Shown one piece after another: positions 34,263 to 44,226 of a stretch of DNA of 64,000 nucleotides (positions are counted from its first letter, which is position 1; each line of letters begins with the position of its first letter). Both the position numbers and the translations under genes were made by a program. The notes beneath the pieces are model-generated. The model was not told the DNA's origin. It saw only the letters and a program-made list of their open reading frames with translations, and searched no databases. Source of the stretch: Cryptomeria japonica (Eukaryota > Streptophyta > Pinopsida > Cupressales > Cupressaceae); contig NC_081414.1 in the NCBI RefSeq assembly GCF_030272615.1, positions 665,896,257-665,960,256 of the forward strand, read 5' to 3'.

Positions 34263-35304
34263 ATAATCCTTTACTTGAATTAAACAGGTACGGATCTGAA
34301 GAAAATTGACAATACTACAAAAAATAAAACTTGATATAGATCTGAACAGCTATCAGAGCATCCAAGCAATTTACTTTCTAAATCTGCAATGTAGAAATTT
34401 AAAATAATGTTTTGACTATAACTTCAAAAAACAAATATTTCAAAAAAAAATTGTAAATACCAATTCAATCCCAAATAAACTACTATTTTTATTTTGTTAA
34501 AACATCACAAATAAATCGTGAGTTCTAGAAAAACTACATTTTATTCATGACTAAACCAACATTGAGAAAATTCCTTATGATCAAAGAAGATAACCAGCAA
34601 TCCAATCTAAAACAGAACACCAACATTGTTACCTTAAGCTGCTTGTACTCTTCACAAACCTTTATAATAATTATCTCATCACTTGGAAGTTTGGAACAGC
34701 AATGTACATTGCATTTTCAAAATGTGTATTGGAACAATAAGTTTCCAATATGCTAATCTCTTGATTGTAGAGATTGAGATAATGAGCGTATCTCATTATC
34801 TTTGAAAGCATGCTTTGTCTTTGTTTTTTTCTTTTCTCAAAATGTAGCAATTTGCATGCATGCTTTATGAGACAGCATTGATTTGGTGGCACGGATGAAG
34901 TTGGGCAACTTAAGTGCATTGCATTATTTTCTGCTTTTGCATTTCCGTGGATTGGACATCTTAAGAACCTCACTGGAAAATAATATAAATGCTGTAATAA
35001 ATTCAAAAATAGAATACACCTTTGAGATAGAGCAACATGAGACAATGTTTTTTCCTTTATTGTAAGGAAGCCCTTGCAAACTATCTCAATATGAAATTCA
35101 AACATATAATATCTTTCAGTCTCATATAAATTTCTCGACTACATTATATAATATTCAACTACCTACTAACTAATAGGAGGGATACAGAGCATACGTACCC
35201 TATTCCTTTACTCAACACTGCTTAATATGTCATGATATCATTCATAGATTTGGAAATCCATAATGGGATTAAAAATAAAACATGTGATCTAAAGTATCCA
35301 CACA
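34263..35304. other. No recognisable gene
   Basis: AT-rich sequence. A 144-codon minus frame at 34671-35105 shows no family motif, and several overlapping short frames on the plus strand argue that it is chance. Confidence 0.4.
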
Positions 35305-35306
35305 TA

Positions 35307-35797
35307 GGGGAAGAGCACCAGAAGTCGTCATAGCTAACTTCGCGCATCCACAGATCCTAAACAATACATCGGATTTTGATTTTTTCTTTTAGTTGTCTTC
35401 GTATGCGACTTAACTACTTATAGCTATTGATCTGGCTTCTAGGTAGTAACGATGCACGCTGAGGAATCAGTTATGCGCACAAAGGTCAAAAAGTACACAT
35501 TTCAAAGTGTCGCCTGATACCTAACTAAAGATGTTCCAGTAACCGTCAACTCAAAATCGCTAGTACTTGTTGACAAATGTCCCAATAGTGGTGCACAAAT
35601 GTTCCAATAGTGGTACACAAATGGGACAAATGTTCCAATAGTTGTGCACAAATGGGCCAACTAATTATAAAAAATGATCGGCTATTGGTACAAAACAAAT
35701 TTATTAATGGTGTTTTCACTATGACGGCTATTGGGGGGTCAACATGACAATAAGGTGACGGTTATTGGAACTATGTTATCTATTGGTGCTCTTCCCC
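35307..35797. mobile_element. MITE copy 1 (GGGGAAGAGCACCA inverted ends)
   Basis: Terminal inverted repeats GGGGAAGAGCACCA and TGGTGCTCTTCCCC enclose 491 bp, and TA lies outside each end (35305-35306 and 35798-35799). Inside are several CCAATAGTKGTRCACAAATG phrases and a GTCATAG/CTATGACGGC pair. No coding capacity. TA target sites suggest a Tc1/mariner-type parent. A second family member lies at 48822. Confidence 0.85.
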
Positions 35798-35799
35798 TA

Positions 35800-37047
35800 A
35801 TGGATAACGAGATTAACTTAAAACAGATCATATGTAACAAAGAAAGGAAAGTTTGCCTATTAATAGTAACTAGTAATAAATAACACCATCAGGCAATGCA
35901 ATAACAAACCATTCCCAACTAGGGCATTCTATGCAGCAAATTCACTGGATATTTGTGAACTCAAAAAAGTGATTGCAAGTGAGAGTGTATTTAGATTTCC
36001 AATTAGATTTTACAGTATTTGTTTTCAAAATTGTGAAGAGGTGGTTTGTCATCAACTACCTTAAAATACATATCATGAGGCCCATGAAGCATTAACAAGC
36101 TCCGAGCTTTGCACTTATTCTCTACACTAAATAATTTCATTTGCAACAAATTTCATTGCAATTTAGGAAAAGAGCTCACAGATTAATTACTTACATCCTT
36201 ATTTAATCCAGCATCCTGAGATAAGGATGATATCATATTCTGGAGACCTTTATAGTTTCACAAGCCGTGTACACCTCATATGACAGGAATATATTAAAAA
36301 CACAAATCAATATCAAAAAAGTAAGAAGCATAATAAAAACCTCCGTGCTAAATAACAATTAATTAGAGCCGACTTATAGTTGCAATCTGTCTTCCAAACT
36401 GCAATCTATATTTCAGAAAAACAGATATGGGTAATCATCATCTTTGTAAGCCATCCATTATATTTTAAAACACATTCAATGCTTAGAGTTTGAGTATGAT
36501 AATTGCTCTCTGTAGGCAACGAACTTGCAAATGGAATACTTTTTAAATTGAGTAACCAAAAAATCTTCATGCAAACCCTAAAACAGTAGGATATTGCAAT
36601 TAAATTTTTAATTTGACAAAGTTCAGGAAACATATACTCTATATGAGTCTATATTACAAATAAATAAAAAAATCAGTATTCAATCAATGCAATGGAAAGG
36701 CTACTTAATTGTTTTTAAACTACTAGATAACTTGGTGGGGCATACAATCACCATTCAGCTTTCACAAATTGTAGTATTATTTTGGGAATGTCAAAAGATA
36801 CAGCATATATCTCTTAGTCCAAGTAAAATACCATATTAATAATGCTTCCAAGATGAACCATACCAGTAACACAGCCCAAAAATTCTTTAAAGATTCTGCA
36901 TGGTTGATATGCATCTCCAACTTCGTTTCACAAAATTTTAGTTGACAAGTCCTCCAATGGTGACATATTCCATTAATCAGCCCTGCAACAATTTAACAAG
37001 AAACCACATACCAAAATTCAAAGTCATGTTTAATTGTTTATTCTCCA
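35800..37047. other. Spacer downstream of the BTB/POZ gene
   Basis: AT-rich DNA that includes the 3' untranslated region of the BTB/POZ gene (just below 37048, minus strand). A short GT-bordered stretch near 36190-36245 (minus) reads GLQNMISSLSQDAGLNKD before GTAAGTAA and could be an exon of an unknown gene, but its upstream border is not convincing. Confidence 0.35.
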
Positions 37048-38328
37048 TCACTCAGTCCTCAAACCATTGCCATTTACATTCGTCACTGCTAACCATATTG
37101 CATTCATCCACCACTGAAAAGTTTCCTTACCCCGGGTTCCAAATGTCTCAAAAGGGTTACCCTGGTTTCCAAATATCTCCAAAGGGTTTGCCCAAAACAT
37201 AAATAGTGCTTTCTGGTCATCAAGAGGAAGGGTCCCTACCACTTTAGTAACACCCCTAACAAATTTTTCAGGGTATCCCTGAGGTAAACCATATGAACCG
37301 GAAGAGGTACCAGCCATATTACAAATATGATATGCCATAACTGGTACCCACATTCTCAGAAAACAAATTCGGGAAGACTTGGGAACAATTATATCCCCAT
37401 CTATCAAACCCTTTGTATACCTATCGAGTAAAATTTGCAGCAAATAACTTGAATATGAATATGAACAGGAAACACTTCGGATTTTGTATTGATGAAGTAA
37501 TATGTTAGCTAGTTGTGAATCTTCCACAAACATTTTGAATGTAATTTCAAATATTCCAATATTGCAAAGCTTAGTAAGGTCTATTAGCCACAACAGGTTC
37601 TCAGTAACCGAATCATGACCATGACCATTCTTAATACACTCAATTTTGACACTGAATTCATTCATAATTGCGTCTCTACATACATCTTGCACAGCGGGCA
37701 ATGCATTCCCTTGGAAATTTTCAATCAGGTGTTGCTCGATTGTAAGCCGCATACTACTCAGAGATATCATAAGGGATTGATTTTTCCAGATGGTAGAAAA
37801 CATTTCCGGCAATTTTTTTTTTAAGAGCTCTAACTCTCCATTAAACGAGGATTTGGAGATTCCAAGTCTGGTTGATAAATCGGAAGAAACACTTACCTGC
37901 AGAGATGATAATAAAAACTTGATTTTGAGTGTTTCTTGAGGAGTCCAAGGAACTGCTTCTAGATAATGCATGCATGCCTGGATGCCCTCTTCAAAAAGTA
38001 ATTCAGAAGCAATGGGAAAAATATCTAGGGCATCATTTACACTAGAAAAGTGAAGACCTTTTCCCTTATAGGATGAATACATGAGGCGAATACACTTTAT
38101 GTAATTCTCAGCAACGCCATTGGGAAGGACAGTTAATTTGATTTCAGGAGGCGAAATGTGTAAAACCCACCGCTCAGAGATCCTAGCCTGAAAAAACTTG
38201 GACTTGTTTAAAACATGAGAATGTAGATAAATAGGATTACCCTCATATTCAACACCGTTGGCGCAGATTATCCTTAATATAACATCGCCATTATTCTCAT
38301 CGCCCATTTCGAAAGAATGTGCGTCCAT
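37048..38328 (-). CDS. BTB/POZ domain protein (At1g63850-like group)
   Basis: A single uninterrupted frame of 426 codons. The ATG at 38328 has a good plant context (GCGGCAATGG). An N-terminal BTB fold starts near residue 15 (GDVILRIICANGVEYEGNP, IYLHSHVLNKSKFFQARIS), followed by a BACK-like helical part (ASELLFEEGIQACMHYLEAV) and a C-terminal region with VVGTLPLDDQKALFMFW and FQWWMNAIW, as in a plant-specific BTB group (At1g63850/At3g50780-like). BTB proteins of this kind often act as adaptors for CUL3 ubiquitin ligases, but no partner can be read from sequence. A 10-residue duplication (NPLEIFGNQG/NPFETFGTRG) sits near the C terminus. A LINE lies about 360 bp upstream. Confidence 0.85.
   Translation of the reverse strand: MDAHSFEMGDENNGDVILRIICANGVEYEGNPIYLHSHVLNKSKFFQARISERWVLHISPPEIKLTVLPNGVAENYIKCIRLMYSSYKGKGLHFSSVNDALDIFPIASELLFEEGIQACMHYLEAVPWTPQETLKIKFLLSSLQVSVSSDLSTRLGISKSSFNGELELLKKKLPEMFSTIWKNQSLMISLSSMRLTIEQHLIENFQGNALPAVQDVCRDAIMNEFSVKIECIKNGHGHDSVTENLLWLIDLTKLCNIGIFEITFKMFVEDSQLANILLHQYKIRSVSCSYSYSSYLLQILLDRYTKGLIDGDIIVPKSSRICFLRMWVPVMAYHICNMAGTSSGSYGLPQGYPEKFVRGVTKVVGTLPLDDQKALFMFWANPLEIFGNQGNPFETFGTRGKETFQWWMNAIWLAVTNVNGNGLRTE
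37130..37192 (-). repeat. 30 bp internal duplication in the BTB/POZ gene
   Basis: GGGTTCCAAATGTCTCAAAA and GGTTTCCAAATATCTCCAAA on the plus strand encode two adjacent 10-residue units, NPFETFGTRG and NPLEIFGNQG, in the loop before the final conserved helix. The frame is kept. Confidence 0.75.
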
Positions 38329-38339
38329 TGCCGCTTGCA

Positions 38340-38539
38340 ATTTAAGGGATGGAATTCAGATCCACCAACTGATCTTCTATTTTACTGAATTGGAATTTGG
38401 TGGTCTCTGAACCAATTTTATTTAATTTTAGAGTGTATTTTACGGTTTATAAATTTATTAGACAGAAGATTAAGATAGTTTGCCAAGAGGAGTCTCCTCC
38501 AAAATAGGCATCAATTAATTTGTGAGGTTTCATTAATAA
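38340..38539 (-). promoter_or_regulatory. Presumed 5' UTR/proximal promoter of the BTB/POZ gene
   Basis: The 350 bp between the BTB start codon and the LINE insertion must hold the core promoter unless the LINE has displaced it. TA-rich stretches such as TATAAATTTATTA (38440-38460 on the plus strand) could serve as a TATA element. No site is certain. Confidence 0.3.
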
Positions 38540-38678
38540 ATATCACATAGTGGATAATTTTTTAGTTTTTTATATTATAATTAAATAAAATTAATGGATC
38601 GTATGCACATATATCAATAGTAGATAATTTTTTAGTTTTTTATATTATAATTAAATAAAATTAGTGGACCATATACAT
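38540..38678. repeat. Two tandem copies of a ~70 bp AT-rich unit
   Basis: GATAATTTTTTAGTTTTTTA and TATAATTAAATAAAATTARTG are repeated at 38540-38610 and 38611-38678 with few changes. The array lies between the BTB gene promoter and the LINE, and the LINE target site is its last bases. Confidence 0.9.
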
Positions 38679-38690
38679 CCACAGATTATT
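38676..38690. repeat. LINE target-site duplication, 3' side of element
   Basis: CATCCACAGATTATT beside the LINE poly(A). Matches 45878-45892 at 14 of 15 bases. Confidence 0.85.
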
Positions 38691-38910
38691 ATTTTTTTTA
38701 ATCAATAACCAATAACCAGGATAATATATTGCTTAAAAAAGAAAAATTACATCTAAAAAGTTGTTAAACAGCTTGCACTACATGGGGTCTCGCCCCTACA
38801 ACACCATCTAAACCCGAAATAGACACCGGACCTACAGGACCAACCACTACAAAAAACCAACCATACATACACACAACCCCCTCAAAACTCGACAGGCCCA
38901 AAGGACCTGT

Positions 38911-39600
38911 CTAACGAAACCAGCCCAAGGCCTCTTCCCTAGAGAAGTTCGAAATGCCCTGGCTGGGGCCTGCAACTTGCGACTCCCTCCCTCCACCTGG
39001 CATTGTTCTCGCCCTGCCACCACGCAGCAAATCGCGCTCCACCACCTTCACGTGCTTCTGAGGGGTTTGATGGCGAATTAGTGGCCTCCCATCCTCGTCC
39101 AAAGGAGCTTTAGACCGAATTGGGGTCTTCTTCCCACGAATCTTCGCTCTCTCAATCGGCCCCAACTCACGCACAAAATTCACTACATCCCTCCACCCCT
39201 TCCTTGCATTCTTGAGTTGAATTTCTACAGGTCGGGAAGCCGACCAAATCACGAACGGCTGCAGCCCCCCCATTTCCACACCAATCCTCTGCCATGGATC
39301 TTCCATCATCTTCAGCCCTTCTCCAACAACAGCTCGAGCTGCCATGACTTCTAAACCGCTCGACCATTTAGGTCGTAGCACCAAGGACGCAACCTGCTGC
39401 ACCTCCTCCATCGACCTTCCCACCGACAATGCCAATGCAACGAACAATGACGAGATGTCTAGGTTTGTTCGAGGACGGCAATCAGACACCAGAAATTCCT
39501 CCCCCACCATCAACCGCACTGCCCTCCACAACACCTCCCCTTCCATCCTGAAAACATTCATTAGTTTGTTACTCGAAATTAGGCCGCGGGATGCTGGCAT
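38911..39600 (-). CDS. Third open frame in the LINE 3' region, unknown
   Basis: 229 codons on the LINE sense strand, beginning ATG and ending FSREEALGWFR-stop, in a different frame from ORF2 and about 360 bp after its stop. The middle holds GEGLKMMEDPWQRIGVEMGG and WSASRPVEIQLKN; the C-terminal third is basic and Gly/Arg-rich (RGKKTPIRSKAP, LLRGGRARTMPGGG), suggesting nucleic-acid contact. I recognise no family. Unlike ORF1 and ORF2 it has no stop inside. It could be an added LINE ORF, a captured gene piece, or chance in a GC-richer segment. Confidence 0.4.
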   Translation of the reverse strand: MPASRGLISSNKLMNVFRMEGEVLWRAVRLMVGEEFLVSDCRPRTNLDISSLFVALALSVGRSMEEVQQVASLVLRPKWSSGLEVMAARAVVGEGLKMMEDPWQRIGVEMGGLQPFVIWSASRPVEIQLKNARKGWRDVVNFVRELGPIERAKIRGKKTPIRSKAPLDEDGRPLIRHQTPQKHVKVVERDLLRGGRARTMPGGGRESQVAGPSQGISNFSREEALGWFR

Positions 39601-39958
39601 CTAACCGTTAGTCTTCAAGGAAAAATTTGCCTCCATCCTACCTTGCCTCCACACCAAAACCTGCACACACTAACAAAGCCAAAACCAGCAACTTCGAAAT
39701 GCCATGGAACCAAAATCCAAGGCCTTAAAAAAGCTAGTGCCATCACATGACATAATTACACCACACGAAGCGCATCAAATCATGCATCATCACTAAGTCA
39801 GCTCACCAATTGCCTCCATCATCACTCCATCGCCGCCAAAGCCACTTGCTACAAATTTGTAGATCACAATCCACGAGGGACATTACTTCCCACAAATCCA
39901 ATGTCAAAATCAATCTCAACAAAAACAAATTGGATTCTCTTCCCTCAAATAAAGCAAT

Positions 39959-40564
39959 TCAACCAAATTCATGAGAACATACATTTCGTAAGTCCTCAAA
40001 TAAACTAAAGTTGTTATCTAATGAACCATTCGCTCCCACATTCGAGAGCTTGTCAGCCTCTACATTTGCTTCCCTGAGAATGTGTGACACCTTAAAGTCT
40101 TCGAACCCACACAAAAGAAATTTCATTCTTCTAATATATTTGTCTAACTGCCATGCCTCCATTCGACCTCTAACTATCCCGTTCACGACAATCTGAGAGT
40201 CTCCCTCCAGGGGGAGTTTCTTCACTCCCAATTTCTTAACCATTAGAATGGCTTCTAAAGCCGCTTGACATTCAGCTTCGTTGTTCGACCCATCCACCAA
40301 TCTTTTAGCTCCAATGGCTAGAATGTTGCCACAATTGTCCTGGGCTATGAAACCAGCACCAGAGACCCCGGGATTTCCCCTAGAAGCGCCATCAAAATTG
40401 ACCTCAGTCCAACCCTTATCTGGCGGACCCCACTCTTGTCTTACTTCACCTATCCTCTGAGGATTAGCCCTCAAAAGCCCATTAGTAGGCCTAAATTTTA
40501 TCAAAGGCCAACTCACCAAAACTCCAACATCAAACTGAGTGAAAGGAGACTTTGCTAAGTTCAC
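39959..40564 (-). pseudogene. LINE ORF2 C-terminal RNase H domain
   Basis: Reads on in the ORF2 frame after the TAG at 40565. NFDGASRGNPG, EAECQAALEAI, LEGDSQIVVNG and ANVEADKLSN supply the four acidic residues (D, E, D, D) of plant RVT_3-type RNase H. All look intact. It would degrade RNA in the RNA-DNA hybrid during element copying. Normal stop TGA at 39959. Confidence 0.88.
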
Positions 40565-41176
40565 CTAAGACGTAGCATTAGTGACTAATTCTGAGATTGC
40601 TTTCTCCAATCTGATCAAAAAGAGATCCCTATTATCCTCTTTATCTTCAAACAATCTTCGGTTCCGTTCTTTCCAGAGTTCCCATAGAACAGTAGAAGGC
40701 AAAATCTTCCAAATGGCAACAAAGGTTGAAGACTTACCCAACACAGGCCAAGATTCTAGCCAATCGCACAGATTCCCTGCCATAGGTCCCTTCCAATTCA
40801 GCCTCTGCAACCCAAAACACCAGGCTTCCTGGGCAAACTTGCAATTGAGCAGAAGGTGGTCCACATCTTCCTCCTCCTTCTCGCAGAGCACACAGCGAAA
40901 TGGACCTGCAAACCCCACTTTCTTGAGTCGATCTCCTGACAAAATCCTCCTATTGCCTGCCAGCCAGGAGAAGGCACCCACCTTCAGTAAACACTCTTTG
41001 TTCCTACATATCTTAGCTTCCCATTCCTTCGTCCTGCCTTCTGTCTCCAATAGAGTGTACCCCAACTTAACAGAGTAACTGCCACTCTTGGCACCACACC
41101 AAACTATCTCATCCACATCCCTAAAGCATGACACCTCTCTGTTGTCCAGGACATTGCTCAGTAATCGTTCATCCAC
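40565..41176 (-). pseudogene. LINE ORF2 zf-RVT region
   Basis: VWCGAKSGSYSVKLGY, KVGAFSWLAGNRRILSGDRL, GFAGPFRCVLCEKEEEDVDH and LLLNCKFAQEAW match the zf-RVT zinc-binding region (C-x2-C ... H-x-x-x-x-C) at the C-terminal side of plant LINE reverse transcriptases. Ends in an in-frame TAG at 40565-40567 directly before the RNase H segment. Confidence 0.88.
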
Positions 41177-41548
41177 CTCCCCATGTTTAAATCATGGGGA
41201 TCCTTCTAGTTCAAATGTTGGCCCAATGCAGACGTCTCTTGTGACAAAAAATCACACACCTTGGAACCCCAAAGCTGAGTAGTCTTATCCTTAATCCGCT
41301 GGGGGACCTGGGAATCCAGCAATGGATGTCCATCCCAGGAATCCTGCCAGAAGCATGCCTTTCTCCCGTCTCCAATTCGCCAAGAAAGATGGTTTGTAAT
41401 CAAGCTCCTGCAGCTCACTCAAAAATTCCACAAAGCGGAACCTCTCGGGGGGTCTTCTACCATAAGGATCCTTTCCTTTTCTCCACTATCCAAATACTTA
41501 GCTAGTAGAATACAGACCAACCTCTGCTCCGGCTTGCAGGATTTTGTC
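41177..41548 (-). pseudogene. LINE ORF2 damaged linker
   Basis: The ORF2 frame is lost here. The expected SWRIGDGRKACFWQDSW block (41206-41418) lies in another frame, and stops including TAA at 41549 and others near 41480 interrupt the join. At least two indels are needed to explain it. Confidence 0.7.
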
Positions 41549-42208
41549 TTACTCCTGATTTTCATTCCACTGAAACTTTCTCATCTTTTGTTGTACATTT
41601 TTAATGACTGAGCCTGGGAGTTTAAAACAAGTCAGTGGGAAAATTGGCATAGCCGAGACAACTGTCTTCAGCATCAGAAGACGACCAGCCAATGTGAGCC
41701 ACTTGCTCTTCCAACCCTCCATTTTTTCTTTGCAACCATCTAGCAACCCTTTCCAAATTTCTGATTTACCTGCTCTAGCAAAGAGCGGCATTCCAAGGAA
41801 TTTCCCAGGAAGTTGCCCAATCCTGATCCCAAAAAATCTGGCTATAGCCCTTTGAGACCCAACTTTAGTGTGGAAGAAAAAAATCTTTGATTTATTCCAA
41901 TTAATTTCCTGCCCAGTAGCCCAACTAAATTTGTCCAGCACTTTCTTCATCACCGTTGCTTCATGCATAGAGGCCACTCTGAAAAGACAAGTATCATCAA
42001 CAAACTGGGAATGAGTTGTGGAATCTACCCCTCTTGCTATCTCAATGCCTTTCCACAGCCCCTGAGAACGCTTTCGAGCAATCGAACGCCCAAGAACTTT
42101 TGCCATTAAAATGAAGAGAAAGGGGGATAGTGTATCCCCTTGCCGAATGCCCCGTGAGGTGGAAAATAAACCTTGAGGACTGCCATTGACTAAAACCGAA
42201 GCTGAAAA
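41549..42208 (-). pseudogene. LINE ORF2 reverse transcriptase, palm part with FVDD
   Basis: After the TAG at 42209 the same frame gives VLVNGSPQGLF, then RGIRQGDTLSPFLFILMAKV and HSQFVDDTCLF. The FVDD box carries the two metal-binding Asp residues (usual plant form FADD). GKFLGMPLFARAG and GWKSKWLTLAGRLLMLK are the typical downstream RT motifs. Confidence 0.9.
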
Positions 42209-42832
42209 CTACATAATCATACTAGAAATCCACTTTATCCAAGGCTTACAAAACTTGAACCTAGTTAACACAGCCACCAGGAAAGACCTATCAACTCTAT
42301 CGTAGGCTTTTCGAATATATAGCTTTAAAATCATTCTTCTCTGTCTGCTCTTCATGGTCATGTGAATCGCCTCATGAGCCATAATAACCCTGTCCACAAT
42401 GTTCCTCCCTGGGGTAAAACCACTCTGCTCACAAGAAATCAGCTTATCTAAAATCAATTTAAGCCTATTAGTAGCGACTTTTGTTATGATTTTGTAAATG
42501 GTGTTGCACAACGAGATCAAACGAAACTCCTCAAATCCCTCTGGCTTTTCTTTCTTAGGAATAAGCACCACCAAAGTACAGTTGAATTCCTTCAAAACAA
42601 ATCCCCTTGACCTTGACTCTTCGACCACTTCTAGCAACTCCCCACCAAGCAAATCCCAAAAGAACTGATAAAAGAATGCCTGAATCCCGTCTGGGCCCGG
42701 TGCTTTCTCCCCACCCAACCCAAAAACAACAGCTTTCACTTCCTTCAACAAGACTGGTTCCTCAAGCATCCTATTATCATCTCTAGAGACTAAGGGAGGA
42801 ATTATCTCCAAAAACTCGACCTGCAAACTGTC
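42209..42832 (-). pseudogene. LINE ORF2 reverse transcriptase, fingers part
   Basis: Motifs in order: GGEKAPGPDGIQAFFYQFFW, TLVVLIPKKEKP, EFRLISLCNTIYKIITKVAT, CEQSGFTPGRNIVD and LKLYIRKAYDRVD. The last should read KLD-x-x-KAYD; here the catalytic Asp is Tyr, so the enzyme could not work even if the stops were read through. In-frame TAG codons at 42833 and 42209 bound the segment. Confidence 0.9.
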
Positions 42833-44086
42833 CTAACCAGACTCGCTCTTCCTCCATAGATTCCCAAAGAAATCCACCGCCTCCTTACTAATACGGTTTG
42901 GGTCCTCCGTAGATGTTCCATCCACTAGTCGTAGGGAAAGGATTCTATTGAGGCTTCTCCTAGCCTTCACCGAGCTATGGAAAAATTTTGTGTTTCTATC
43001 ACCGGCTTTAAGCCAATTCTCTTGCGATTTTTGTTTCCAGTAAATCTCCTCCCTCTGCAGAACTTCCCCATATCTACTTAGCAGGTCGTTCTCTGTGAGA
43101 TAATCCACTTCATCCATCCCTTCAGCCAAGACTTTCACATTCAATGCCCCCAGATCCCCTTCAATCCTTCTTTTTTCATCAAAGATATTACCAAACACAT
43201 CCCTGTTCCAAGATTTTAGTTTTTGTTTCACAAAACTAAGCTTTTTAAAGAACTGAAAGGCCAAGAAGCCTTCCACCACTGGAGCTTCCTTCCACCAACC
43301 AACCACCTGATCTCTAAATCCTGCCTCCCTTAACAACATCTTTTCCACCTTGAATGGACACCGGAGCAGAACTCCATCTTTCTGCACAACCAAAGAGACT
43401 GAGAAGTGGTCGGAACCTGAAATAGCTAAAACTTTAGCCTCAAAGACCAGGGGTGCCAAGTTCCAATCCCCTGCAAGGAAGAACCTATCTAATTTCTCAG
43501 CAATGTTGGAAAAGCCCTGTCGTCTATTGGTCCAAGTAAAACTCCCTCCTTTAGCAACCATTTCAAACAGGGCATTGGAATCCACAAATGTCTGAAACTC
43601 AGATTGCATCGTACACATCCTTCTCACCCCTCCACGCTTTTCTGAGAAGGAAAGAGTGGCATTGAAATCCCCAGCTACAATAGCTAATGTCGGCCTCACC
43701 TCCTCTAATAGTTTGGAAATCTCCTCCCACAACCGACACTTCTCCACAGCCAAAGTGGGACTATAGACATTGATTAGAAAACAAGAAAAGTTCATAATCT
43801 TTGAATTCACCTTTACCATCTGCCAATGTTTAGAGCTTGAGACAACATCCACCTGAAGAGCCAATGGATTCCACAAAATGCCTAGCCCACCTGAAGCCCC
43901 TTCTAATTCCACAAAGAAACCAAACCACCTCTGCCTAACACCAAAAACTCTAGCTCCATCTTCTCTTCCCAATTTAGTTTCTTGAATGCAAATAACTTTC
44001 GACTTAACCTGATCAAAACCTCTTTTGATCAGGCGTCTCTTGTCAAGGGCATTGTAGCCCCTGACATTCCATGTTAGGAACTTCAT
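42833..44086 (-). pseudogene. LINE ORF2 start: AP-type endonuclease
   Basis: 417 codons from ATG at 44086. The exonuclease-endonuclease-phosphatase motifs are present: MKFLTWNVRGYNALDKRR, VICIQETKLG, FLINVYSPT, IVAGDFNATLS, GGSFTWTNRRQG, LDRFFLAGDW and ISGSDHFSVSL, with Asn, Glu, Asp/Asn and His catalytic residues in place. This domain nicks the target DNA. The second half (SWNRDVFGNIFDEKRRIE, NWLKAGDRNTKFFHSS) leads to the RT. Ends with TAG at 42833, and the RT follows in the same frame. Confidence 0.92.
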
Positions 44087-44226
44087 TACTGCCCAGGAGA
44101 GAACATGTCTCTCTCGGATCTAAGCAGTCTTGTCTAACCCTTCATGTTGCCTGCTTCCTCAAGCAACTTCTACCTGTTTTTCCTACCTCTCAAATTCCCT
44201 TTGGACTTAGAGGGATTTGTTTTAGT

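Noticed and set aside
34671-35105. 144-codon minus-strand frame
   Set aside because: No recognisable motif, poor codon texture, and it overlaps equally plausible frames on the other strand.
36177-36250. Possible short exon before GTAAGTAA on the minus strand
   Set aside because: The donor is good but the upstream border is ambiguous and two of three frames stop; no family match.
39344-39604. Plus-strand frame of 86 codons
   Set aside because: Antisense shadow of the GC-richer LINE 3' region.
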